From: a virus
DNA: 29,034 nucleotides
Direction: 5' to 3' (one strand)
IMG/VR virus record: IMGVR_UViG_3300023117_000068
Span: 1 to 29,034 of that record
A program made the translations under genes and the position numbers. This document shows positions 19,532 to 26,517 of the stretch, in pieces; position 1 is the first letter of the stretch; every line of letters begins with the position of its first letter. The notes beneath the pieces were generated by a model that worked only from the letters and a program-made list of their open reading frames with translations, was not told the DNA's origin and did no database searches.

Positions 19532-20245
19532 ATGGCAGCATCACATTACATTGACGATTTTCAATTGAATGTCGCAAGAGGTTTGGTTTTAAATACCAGT
19601 GTTCGTAATATTTTTGGAACAACTGGTGCAAGTGCAAATATTGTCACCGGTGGATTCAGAACGCCTTGGGAAGAAGCTAGTGATTATACTTTTCCCGGCT
19701 CTGCCTTAACCATGTCAGTTGTCAGTAGTGATGCTGGTGATACAGCGGTTCTGTTACTTTTAGTCGGATTAGATGCTGATTATGCTGAGATATCTGAAAC
19801 TTTGACAGTCAACGGAACAACACCTGTTACTACGACTAAACAGTTTTTTAGAATTAATGATGCTGTAGTTCTGGCAGGTAATGCTGTAGGAAATATTACA
19901 ATATCGAATACTGGTGTCACATACGCAAAAATTCTTGCGGGAAATGGTAGAGATCAAAAAGCGGTATACACGGTGCCTGCAGGACACTGTTTCTATCTGA
20001 CTCGTATCGATGCATTCTGTACGGATGCGAACGGCGGTAAAGCGGCTCGATTCAGAAACTTTTTGGCGTCTTCAAATGGACGAGAACTCAGAGTCGCAGA
20101 TACAACTTTTTTTGAAAACATGAATATTCTAAGGCAAAGTCCGTTTAAGTATGGGGAAAGAACTGATATTAAAATGCAGTTAATATCTTTATCAGGCTCT
20201 GTAAACGGTTCTGTATTTGCTGAAGGCATCTTGATTAATGAATAA
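19532..20245 (+). CDS. Virion structural/adhesin-type protein (237 aa)
   Basis: AAGG precedes ATG 19532. The sequence is beta-rich: MSVVSSDAGDTAVLLLLVGL, DADYAEISETLTVNG, GTTPVTTTKQFFRINDAV, AVYTVPAGHCFYLTRI, then RQSPFKYGERTDIKM. I recall this motif order from marine phage structural proteins, without an assigned position in the particle. It follows the tail fibre gene and is probably part of the tail fibre or its decoration. The stop overlaps the next start by 8 bases. Confidence 0.75.
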   Translation: MAASHYIDDFQLNVARGLVLNTSVRNIFGTTGASANIVTGGFRTPWEEASDYTFPGSALTMSVVSSDAGDTAVLLLLVGLDADYAEISETLTVNGTTPVTTTKQFFRINDAVVLAGNAVGNITISNTGVTYAKILAGNGRDQKAVYTVPAGHCFYLTRIDAFCTDANGGKAARFRNFLASSNGRELRVADTTFFENMNILRQSPFKYGERTDIKMQLISLSGSVNGSVFAEGILINE

Positions 20246-21461
20246 TTTTTTAGATTACATCACTGAGCAGAAAAACACTCACATGACTCACATTGAGGAT
20301 AAGGTGCTGTACGGTGGTGTCGATGGGACTCGGCAAGCGATCTTCGCTCTGCGTGATCTTCGGAACATGCTTGGTGGTAAGAAAGAGGGTCGAGTGTCCA
20401 TGAAGTGGGACGGAGCGCCAGCTATCTTTGCTGGCACTGATCCACGTGATGGTAAATTCTTTGTAGCGAAGAAAGGAATCTTCAATAAAAATCCGAAGGT
20501 CTACAAGACTGAGGCTGATGTCGATGCAGACACTTCAGGCGACCTTGCAACTAAGCTAAAGGATGCACTACGATATTTACCCGCATTAGGGATTGAAGGC
20601 GTGATCCAAGGAGATTTTCTCTTTGGGCAAGGTGATGTTCAACGAGAAACAATCGATGGAGAATCCTATGTTACGTTTCACCCTAATACTCTTGTATATG
20701 CTATTCCCGTTAAAATGGCTTCTGCTGTTCTAAACGCTAAAATCGGGATTGTATGGCATACTACATATACAGGCAATAGCTTCGAAACGATGCGAGCATC
20801 GTACGGAGTTGATGTAAGTAAATTGAATCCATCCACTAAAGTATGGTCACAGGATGCAATGCTACGTGACGTTCGCAATGCGACTTTGACTAAACGAGAA
20901 ACGGAGCAAATAAATGAATATCTTTCGCAAATTGGTAAATTGTTTAACGGGATCTCGGGCACAACCCTCAGAGCCCTCGAAGCCAACCAGTCCCTCGCCC
21001 AGCACATCGAGCAGTTCAACAACACCTACGTCCGAGCCGGAAGTCAAATCAAAGACACCCGAGCCCACACCGAAAAGCTCATCCGCTGGATCAAAAACAA
21101 GTACCAGAAAGAGATCGACAGCCGCAAAACCCCGCGCGGCAAAGCCACGCAAAAAGCGAAGCTCGACGACCTCCTCAAGTTCTTCAGCAACAAAAACAAA
21201 GTAAACTTAGTTAAGATGTTTGAACTACAAAAATTAATTGTAGTTGTCAAACTAAAACTTATAAATAAGTTAAACAGACTCAGTAGTCTTGAAACTTTTG
21301 TTAAAACTCGCAACGGGTTCAAGACTACTGGTCAAGAAGGTTATGTAGCAATTGACACACTTGGTGGTGACGCAGTGAAATTGGTTGATAGGCTAGAGTT
21401 TAGCTATAACAACTTTTCACCCGATATATTAAAGGGATGGGACAAACCAACGAGAAACTAG
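20238..21461 (+). CDS. KxDG covalent-nucleotidyltransferase-like protein (DUF6267-type)
   Basis: The 407-residue protein has, after a short N-terminal peptide (MNNFLDYITEQ), a HIEDKVLYGG helix. Then comes K56-W-D58-G59 (SMKWDGAPAIFAG), the motif I pattern of DNA/RNA ligases and capping enzymes, FFVAKKGIFNKNP, GIEGVIQGDFLF (motif IV-like EGVxxxD) and KIGIVWHTTY. I recall marine phage homologues under DUF6267. Residues about 239-325 are helical and are encoded by the anomalous C-rich segment described in the findings. The C-terminal conserved part is GYVAIDTLGGDAVKLVDRLE. Ligase or nucleotidyl-transfer activity is inferred, not proven. Confidence 0.75.
   Translation: MNNFLDYITEQKNTHMTHIEDKVLYGGVDGTRQAIFALRDLRNMLGGKKEGRVSMKWDGAPAIFAGTDPRDGKFFVAKKGIFNKNPKVYKTEADVDADTSGDLATKLKDALRYLPALGIEGVIQGDFLFGQGDVQRETIDGESYVTFHPNTLVYAIPVKMASAVLNAKIGIVWHTTYTGNSFETMRASYGVDVSKLNPSTKVWSQDAMLRDVRNATLTKRETEQINEYLSQIGKLFNGISGTTLRALEANQSLAQHIEQFNNTYVRAGSQIKDTRAHTEKLIRWIKNKYQKEIDSRKTPRGKATQKAKLDDLLKFFSNKNKVNLVKMFELQKLIVVVKLKLINKLNRLSSLETFVKTRNGFKTTGQEGYVAIDTLGGDAVKLVDRLEFSYNNFSPDILKGWDKPTRN
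20914..21204 (+). CDS. Candidate overprinted gene inside the KxDG gene (96 aa)
   Basis: In the +1 frame relative to the host gene, ATG 20914 follows GGAG (20903-20906) with a 7-base gap and opens 96 codons to TAA 21202-21204. The product starts MNIFRKLVNCLTG and is then low-complexity: SEPSKPTSPSPSTSSSSTTP, then KPRAAKPRKKRSS, ending in a Ser/Thr/Lys tail. It is basic and disordered in character. The host gene's strong use of C-ending codons spans almost exactly this frame. The openness of the frame partly follows from that codon bias, so this may be a shadow. Confidence 0.4.
   Translation: MNIFRKLVNCLTGSRAQPSEPSKPTSPSPSTSSSSTTPTSEPEVKSKTPEPTPKSSSAGSKTSTRKRSTAAKPRAAKPRKKRSSTTSSSSSATKTK
21224..21246. 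repeat. Inverted repeat in 3' part of the KxDG gene
   Basis: AACTACAA (21224-21231) and TTGTAGTT (21239-21246) are perfect 8-base arms with a 7-base AT spacer. The flanks extend the pairing to TTTGA/TCAAA with one bulged base. Confidence 0.6.
21260..21267 (+). promoter_or_regulatory. T4-type late promoter (TATAAATA) inside a gene
   Basis: An exact TATAAATA within the palindrome AACTTATAAATAAGTT (21256-21271). It lies 203 bases before the basic-protein gene at 21463 and could supply extra transcripts for the internal-protein cluster. Confidence 0.55.
21281..21330. repeat. Long perfect inverted repeat downstream of the internal late box
   Basis: CAGTAGTCTTGAA (21281-21293) and TTCAAGACTACTG (21318-21330) are perfect 13-base arms around a 24-base loop, the longest perfect inverted repeat I found. 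It would be near the 5' end of an RNA started from the 21260 box. Confidence 0.7.
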
Positions 21462-21462
21462 T

Positions 21463-21903
21463 ATGTTAAGTTTTAAAGATTTTCTAACAGTTGACTACAC
21501 GCCTGGCATGCCAGAAGAAATCTCATACGCCGCTATGAAGCGTAAGAGAGGACGTATTGGCGAAGACGTAGACGAAGCGTTGAACTTTCAACAGCGCCGT
21601 GCACGTGCCAGAGCGATGAAGAAGAATAAAGCAAAGATTGCTATGGGCAGAAGGAGAGCGGCTAGAAAAGCGGCTGATCCTAAGCGTCTTATGAAACGCG
21701 CCCGCAAAGCCGCAATCAACACCCTGTTCAAGAAACTAGCAAAGGGTCAGTCTCGATCTGATTTGCCCGCTGGTCGTCGCCAAGAAATTGAAAAGCGCAT
21801 CGAAAAGATGAAGCCGAGAGTCGATAAGATTGCTCGCAAGATGTTGCCTCAGATTCGTAAATTGGAAAAAGAACGCAGAATGGGTGGTTCAGACAAGAAA
21901 TGA
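21463..21903 (+). CDS. Highly basic putative internal head / DNA-binding protein
   Basis: The N-terminus MLSFKDFLTVDY is of the cluster's CTS-like kind. The body is extremely Arg/Lys/Ala-rich (FQQRRARARAMKKNKAKIAM, then RRRAARKAADPKRLMKRARK) and helical, ending PRVDKIARKMLPQIRKLEKE. I recall this pattern as conserved in marine myoviruses. The composition suits condensation of DNA inside the head. The function is inferred from composition and place in a late gene cluster. ATGA overlap with the next gene. Confidence 0.75.
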   Translation: MLSFKDFLTVDYTPGMPEEISYAAMKRKRGRIGEDVDEALNFQQRRARARAMKKNKAKIAMGRRRAARKAADPKRLMKRARKAAINTLFKKLAKGQSRSDLPAGRRQEIEKRIEKMKPRVDKIARKMLPQIRKLEKERRMGGSDKK

Positions 21904-23285
21904 GTTTTCCGTCTTTTAAAGACTATCTCGTTGAAGAACAACGCGAGGTATTTTTCACATTCGGCAGAATGAATCCGCCGACTATTGGTCATGGCAAACT
22001 AATGAAAGTCATGGCTACAAAAGCGGGCAAGAATCCCTACAAAGTTTACTTGTCACAGTCAAGTGATGCTAAAAAGAATCCTCTCACTTACGAACAGAAA
22101 ATTAAGCACGTTCGTAAGATGTTCCCAAAACACGCACGTAACGTAATCATGGATAAGAAACTTCGAAACGTATTCGAAGTCGCGACTAGTCTCTACGATC
22201 AAGGCTTTAATCGCATTACCATGGTTGTCGGTGCTGACCGTATTACCGAATTCAAAACACTCCTAGAAAAGTACAACGGTGAGAAAGCGCGACATGGTTT
22301 CTATAACTTTGAGCGTATCACTGTAGTTTCTGCTGGTGAGCGAGATCCAGATGCCGATGACGTGACAGGCATGTCTGCATCAAAGCAACGTGAAAATGCT
22401 AAGAATAATGATTTCACAACGTTCGCACAAGGTGTGCCATCTACGATGAGTAGCCGTGACGCGAAGAAACTGTTTAATGATGTGCGCTCTGGCATGGGCT
22501 TAAAAGAAATGACTCAGTTCAAGAATCACGTTGAACTTAAGCCCGTATCTGACATGCGAGAAAAATTTGTTGAAGGAGAACTATTTAATGAAGGAGATCA
22601 AGTCATCGTTAAAGAGACTGGTGAAATGGGTCGAGTATCGCGCCTTGGTACCAATTACCTTATTCTCGATATGGCTGATGGCAGTTTCTCTCGCAGATGG
22701 ATTACGGACGTTGAATTAATCGATGAAGCAGGTTGGGGTGGCAGTGGTATCATGCGGGATCTCATGCCTGGAGTTGATGCTTTCCTTGATCGAACAATCA
22801 ACAAGAAGAAGTACAAGTTTGCTGTACGTACGTTCCTAGACTTGCGTAAAAAGAATCCAGGCGATGCTAGAAACAATCTGATCAAAACTGCTAAGATGAC
22901 CGACACTGACGTTCGCACACTTGACAAGATGTTTCGACAGATGGTTAAGAAAGGCGTCATGCCTAAGCATCTTGTTAACTATCAGCCAACGTTTGCTGAA
23001 GAGAAGACAGACGATTGGTACAAAGATCAGCCCGAATGGGGCACCCCCGCCGCTACTAAGAAAGCAAAAAAGAATATCGCTGGTCAAGAAAAAGCTGACG
23101 TAAAAGAAGTGCGCGGTGACGAAGTAGATGCGGCAATGAAGCGTATCTCATTTGACAAGAGACAAGATCGACTACAGAATCGTCGAGAGCGTGACCGCAA
23201 AGAGCGCGAGTACGATAAAGTGCTTGATCGTGCGCGACTTGCTAGGGCTCGTCGAAAGAATAATCAAACGAACCGAGTTGTATAA
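21900..23285 (+). CDS. Nucleotidyltransferase fused to KOW-like and helical domains
   Basis: The 461-residue protein starts MSFPSFKDYLVEE (CTS-like). An adenylyl/cytidylyltransferase domain follows: FGRMNPPTIGH with T28-x-G30-H31, KVYLSQSSDAKKNPL, ITMVVGADRITEF, and SAGERDPDA..GMSASKQRE, the ISSTxxR-like motif. Residues about 228-275 form a KOW/SH3-like unit (EGDQVIVKETGEMGRVSRLG, NYLILDMADGS). A helical region (residues 280-355) and a charged tail complete it. The NTase resembles NMN adenylyltransferase-like enzymes. Its place in the late cluster suggests an enzyme packaged in the virion. The substrate is unknown. Confidence 0.8.
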   Translation: MSFPSFKDYLVEEQREVFFTFGRMNPPTIGHGKLMKVMATKAGKNPYKVYLSQSSDAKKNPLTYEQKIKHVRKMFPKHARNVIMDKKLRNVFEVATSLYDQGFNRITMVVGADRITEFKTLLEKYNGEKARHGFYNFERITVVSAGERDPDADDVTGMSASKQRENAKNNDFTTFAQGVPSTMSSRDAKKLFNDVRSGMGLKEMTQFKNHVELKPVSDMREKFVEGELFNEGDQVIVKETGEMGRVSRLGTNYLILDMADGSFSRRWITDVELIDEAGWGGSGIMRDLMPGVDAFLDRTINKKKYKFAVRTFLDLRKKNPGDARNNLIKTAKMTDTDVRTLDKMFRQMVKKGVMPKHLVNYQPTFAEEKTDDWYKDQPEWGTPAATKKAKKNIAGQEKADVKEVRGDEVDAAMKRISFDKRQDRLQNRRERDRKEREYDKVLDRARLARARRKNNQTNRVV

Positions 23286-23288
23286 ATA
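23281..23288 (+). promoter_or_regulatory. T4-type late promoter (TATAAATA)
   Basis: An exact TATAAATA overlaps the stop of the nucleotidyltransferase gene. The start near 23294 gives a 25-base leader containing TAAGGG (23304-23309), well placed for GTG 23319. A small inverted repeat, TATTA-CTT-TAATA (23293-23305), lies at the start site. Confidence 0.75.
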
Positions 23289-23318
23289 AACGTATTACTT
23301 TAATAAGGGTTTTCTTCA

Positions 23319-25247
23319 GTGAAAAAATTCTCAGAACTACCGGAAAAACTTAAGAAAGACAAGGATGACCCTTGTTGGAAAGGTTACGTGCAAGTAGGCA
23401 TGAAAAAGAAAAACGGCAAAGAAGTGCCTAACTGTGTGCCTAAAGAAAGCACGAACGAAAAGTTCGATGTTAAGTATGCTAAGTCCAAGCGCGGACCTAT
23501 CAGTGTTCGCTCATTCGATTCTGCGAATGATGCCAAGAAGTTTCTTGATAGCATGAGAAAGCAAGGTTTTAACGGTATTATCTCTAAGAAAGGTCAACCC
23601 GTATCGATGCAACGCATGAAAGACATGCAAAAGGAGTCGGTTGACGAAGCGATGTCATTGGCTGACATTCGCCGTAAGAAAGAGCGTGAAGATAGACGTA
23701 AGAGAGATCATGGTGACGAAACTCAACATCAAAGAATGATGCGTAAAGTCTATGGCAATATGATGGGTGGTCTTAAGAAAGAAGAAGTCGAGGGGATTGA
23801 TGAAGACTACATGAAGTCCAATCAGCATCCTATGGATCGTTCAGATGCGCATCACACGCAAGCAACTTATCACACGCAACAAGCGGCGCAGGCAAAGAAA
23901 GCGGGAGATAATGTCGCACATGGGCAACATAGAAATGCCGCAAGACATCATACAGCCGCTGGCGATGCTTGGGCGCGTCATGCCACGAAAGTAAAGAAGG
24001 GGATGAATGTTTCTCCTCCGCATCAGATGTCGAAGGTTGCACATTCTTCTACTCAGAACGCGCACGGGCAAAATGAAGAAGTAGGCATCAACGAAGCGCC
24101 GGGCAAATACAGTAGACGCGGCGACAAAGAAATGTATCAATGGGGTGATATTAATCAAGCATTAATGGCTGTAGGTATGAGGACAGCGCAAATTGCTAAT
24201 GTTCTGACTAAGCTTTCACAGAAAGAAGTGGGTGTTAAAGAAGATTTAGATGAAGCAGTGAATTACTTCAATGTCGCAAAAGCATTTGATGACTATGCAA
24301 AGAAACATGGCGGCATCGACAAGAAAGACTTTATGAAGGTCGGTGCGTTTGTTCGTCAACTTGGTAGAGAGTCTGACGTAAACAAGCAAGACAAGACGTT
24401 CATGGCGATGAAGAAGTACATTAGTGCTATGGACACTGATCCTCGCGATGGCGTAATTCAGATATTCCAAAAACATGGCATGTGGAAGAATGGTCGTATC
24501 ATGCGCGAAGGTCTTGAAGAAAAGGCTGTATCAAAAGCACAGCAGAAGTTTTTTGGCATGGTGCGAGCAAAGCAAAAGGGCGAGATGGATGATGCATCTC
24601 CTGAAGTAGCAAAAGCCGCTAAGTCTATGTCAAAGAAAGACGTAAAAGATTTTGCAAAGACCAAACACAAAGGTCTGCCTGACAAAGTTGATGAAGTCAA
24701 CAAAGCACACAACACGATGTTTAAAGCCGCGTTCAGAAAGAAAGAAGCAGAACGTGAAAAAGCTGAAAGAGAGAATCGACTAAGAGCTAAGGGCTGGGTC
24801 AGAAATGATCGTGGCGGTATGTCAAAGGTCAAAGAGTCGACCGAACTAACTGAATTCTCTGATGCTCAGTTGCAACAACTCAAGAAGGCTTATGCTGATC
24901 TTGAGAAGATCAATGTAACTTCTCCTACTTACAAAAAGCTGAAAGCTATGATTGCGCGTATGGACAAAGGCGCACTTGAGAAAGTTGCTCGTGCAAAAAT
25001 TAGATTCGTGTCTCAGATTGCGGCACGTGAACTCGCCGCTAAAGGCGTTAAGTTGAAAGCTGGCGAGTACATGGAATCTGTTCAAGAAGGTGTCATTGAC
25101 GATTACAATGCATTAAAAGCAAAGGGCAAGTCTGACTCTGCCGCAATTGATATCATGATGTCTATGGCGAAGTATAGAAATATGACTCGTGATCAATTAT
25201 CAAAGAAAGTCGGTGATGCTCGCAGAAAAGGAATTTTCAAGCGATGA
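23319..25247 (+). CDS. Modular polyprotein-like internal head protein with DUF3008 domain
   Basis: GTG start, 642 residues. Modules in order: DPCWKGYVQVGMKKKNGKEV (17-36); a KYAKSKRGPISVRSFDSAND domain (53-100); a basic helix (MSLADIRRKKEREDRR, 112-150); a His/Gln/Ala-rich segment (170-250); a YFNVAKAFDDYAKKHGGIDK domain (316-396); DUF3008 (VSKAQQKFFGMV to TKHKGLP, 404-454); a basic helix (460-500); and a C-terminal helical domain (513-582) plus tail. Acidic linkers separate them: KESVDEA, KEEVEGIDED, NEEVGINEA, VKEDLDEA, REGLEEKA, KESTELTEF and MESVQEG. This suits cleavage by a prohead protease, by inference. Confidence 0.8.
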   Translation: MKKFSELPEKLKKDKDDPCWKGYVQVGMKKKNGKEVPNCVPKESTNEKFDVKYAKSKRGPISVRSFDSANDAKKFLDSMRKQGFNGIISKKGQPVSMQRMKDMQKESVDEAMSLADIRRKKEREDRRKRDHGDETQHQRMMRKVYGNMMGGLKKEEVEGIDEDYMKSNQHPMDRSDAHHTQATYHTQQAAQAKKAGDNVAHGQHRNAARHHTAAGDAWARHATKVKKGMNVSPPHQMSKVAHSSTQNAHGQNEEVGINEAPGKYSRRGDKEMYQWGDINQALMAVGMRTAQIANVLTKLSQKEVGVKEDLDEAVNYFNVAKAFDDYAKKHGGIDKKDFMKVGAFVRQLGRESDVNKQDKTFMAMKKYISAMDTDPRDGVIQIFQKHGMWKNGRIMREGLEEKAVSKAQQKFFGMVRAKQKGEMDDASPEVAKAAKSMSKKDVKDFAKTKHKGLPDKVDEVNKAHNTMFKAAFRKKEAEREKAERENRLRAKGWVRNDRGGMSKVKESTELTEFSDAQLQQLKKAYADLEKINVTSPTYKKLKAMIARMDKGALEKVARAKIRFVSQIAARELAAKGVKLKAGEYMESVQEGVIDDYNALKAKGKSDSAAIDIMMSMAKYRNMTRDQLSKKVGDARRKGIFKR

Positions 25248-25540
25248 AATCATTTAAAAATTTCATTGAAGCCCGAGGTTCGAATTACGAAGTCTATCAC
25301 AAAGACTTCTCTACTGCTGTGCAATACGCAAAGAAAGAAGTAGAAAAGAAAGGCTACGAGATTGACGATGACGAATGGTTCCGTAAAGTCGCATCGGGTC
25401 CTCGTAAGCCATCAAAGGGCAAGACTAACTCATACAACATCGAACTGACCAAGGGTGGCAAGCCTACCCGTCAAAGACTGCATATGCAAGTGTTTGGCAT
25501 GGACAGTGGCAAGTATGAACTGAACATGTATGTGAGCTAA
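25244..25540 (+). CDS. Conserved small late protein with CTS-like start (98 aa)
   Basis: ATGA overlap with the polyprotein gene. It starts MKSFKNFIEARGS, very like the T4 internal-protein targeting peptide MKTYQEFIAEA. The body has YEIDDDEWFRKVASGPRKPS, then NSYNIELTKGGKPTRQRLHM and MDSGKYELNMYVS, which I recall from marine phages. It is probably a small virion or internal head protein. Function unknown. Confidence 0.75.
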   Translation: MKSFKNFIEARGSNYEVYHKDFSTAVQYAKKEVEKKGYEIDDDEWFRKVASGPRKPSKGKTNSYNIELTKGGKPTRQRLHMQVFGMDSGKYELNMYVS

Positions 25541-25544
25541 TGTT

Positions 25545-25790
25545 ATGAAAACGTTTAAGAACCTAAGACTGCGAGAAGAAAAAGACCCCAACGAATACGA
25601 CAAAGAAGGGGAGATGGCAAAGACTCAACTCAAGACCATTGTGCGGAATGCACAAGACTTGATGAAGATGTTGGGCGACGATGACAACTTGCCAGAATGG
25701 GTTCAGAACAAGATTACAAAAGCCAACGACTATCTTGATAGTGCAACTGACTATCTAAAGTCGAATGGAGAGGACGATGAAGAAGTTTAA
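25545..25790 (+). CDS. Conserved small helical late protein with CTS-like start (81 aa)
   Basis: It starts MKTFKNLRLREEK. The body DPNEYDKEGEMAKTQLKTIV, then QDLMKMLGDDDNLPEWVQNK and ITKANDYLDSATDYL form a helical unit. I recall it widely in marine phages, as a separate gene or as a module of larger proteins. Likely internal or structural; the exact role is unknown. Confidence 0.77.
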   Translation: MKTFKNLRLREEKDPNEYDKEGEMAKTQLKTIVRNAQDLMKMLGDDDNLPEWVQNKITKANDYLDSATDYLKSNGEDDEEV

Positions 25791-26124
25791 GGAACATCGT
25801 GCAGACGAAATCGATTGTACTTGCGAGTCAATGTACGAAGACCTCGTGCAGGAAGCCGCAGAGTATCAAGGCAAAAAAGTAAAGCTGAACGATCCATTTC
25901 GTACGCCTGGTGGTCCTAGAAAGTTTTCTGTCTATGTCAAGAACGACAAGGGCAATGTAGTAAAAGTTAATTTCGGTGATCCTAATATGGAGATCAAGCG
26001 CGACGATCCCGGGCGAAGAAAAAGTTTTAGGGCTAGGCACAACTGTGACAATCCTGGTCCAAAGTGGAAAGCAAGATATTGGTCTTGCTATCAATGGCGT
26101 GGGGGCGCAAAAGTAGACAACTAA
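25777..26124 (+). CDS. Conserved late protein with PGRRKSFRARHNC motif (115 aa)
   Basis: I choose ATG 25777 (MKKFKEHRADEIDCTCE), preceded by GGAGAGG, over ATG 25765, because it restores the cluster's K-x-F-type start. The conserved body is VKLNDPFRTPGGPRKFSVYV, NFGDPNMEIKRDDPGRRKSF and RARHNCDNPGPKWKARYWSC. This unit, as I recall, occurs in many marine phages, sometimes fused to other virion proteins. Cysteines (C18, C20, C92 and C106 approximately) could bind metal. Function unknown. Confidence 0.77.
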   Translation: MKKFKEHRADEIDCTCESMYEDLVQEAAEYQGKKVKLNDPFRTPGGPRKFSVYVKNDKGNVVKVNFGDPNMEIKRDDPGRRKSFRARHNCDNPGPKWKARYWSCYQWRGGAKVDN

Positions 26125-26161
26125 GTCTACATGCAAGATCGAATGGGAGCACTGAACTAAA

Positions 26162-26506
26162 ATGGCTACTACAAAAGAACTTATCGAAGGACTCGATAAC
26201 AAAATTGATAAGCATATCATTGATACTGCTGATCACGAAGCACGGATGGCGGCAATTGAAAAGCACATGGAGAAACTCACCGAAGCAGTCATTATGATTG
26301 CAAAGGTTGAAGAGAAGATCAATGTGCTAGAAGAGCGCCGTGAAGAACAGCACGAAAGAATAAATAGAATGTCGTTGAAAACCGACGGTATTGAAAAGAA
26401 TGTTTCAGCCTTAGTTGAGAAAGTCAACTTTGGTATGAAAGTAAGCTGGCTAGTTATAGCTGTCTTTATTACGGCAATTGCCACACAATTAGGATTACCT
26501 ACTTAA
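26162..26506 (+). CDS. Coiled-coil protein with C-terminal membrane anchor (XhlA-like layout)
   Basis: The 114-residue protein is helical and heptad-rich (AIEKHMEKLTEAVIMIAKVE, then INVLEERREEQHERINRM). It ends in one membrane helix (SWLVIAVFITAIATQLGL). This is the layout of XhlA-type accessory holins and of many tail-anchored phage proteins. There is no direct proof of a lysis role; no endolysin gene is visible in this window. Confidence 0.7.
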   Translation: MATTKELIEGLDNKIDKHIIDTADHEARMAAIEKHMEKLTEAVIMIAKVEEKINVLEERREEQHERINRMSLKTDGIEKNVSALVEKVNFGMKVSWLVIAVFITAIATQLGLPT

Positions 26507-26517
26507 CGGAGAAAGAA

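Noticed and set aside
20862-21152. Minus-strand open frame opposite the C-rich block
   Set aside because: Its openness and Gly/Val/Leu-rich content follow from the C-ending codons on the plus strand; no ribosome-binding site was found.
22588-22719. Internal +1 frame of 43 codons with AAGGAG and a hydrophobic stretch, inside the nucleotidyltransferase gene
   Set aside because: The AAGGAG encodes a Glu-Gly-Glu run of the host gene, there is no compositional shift, and the frame is short.
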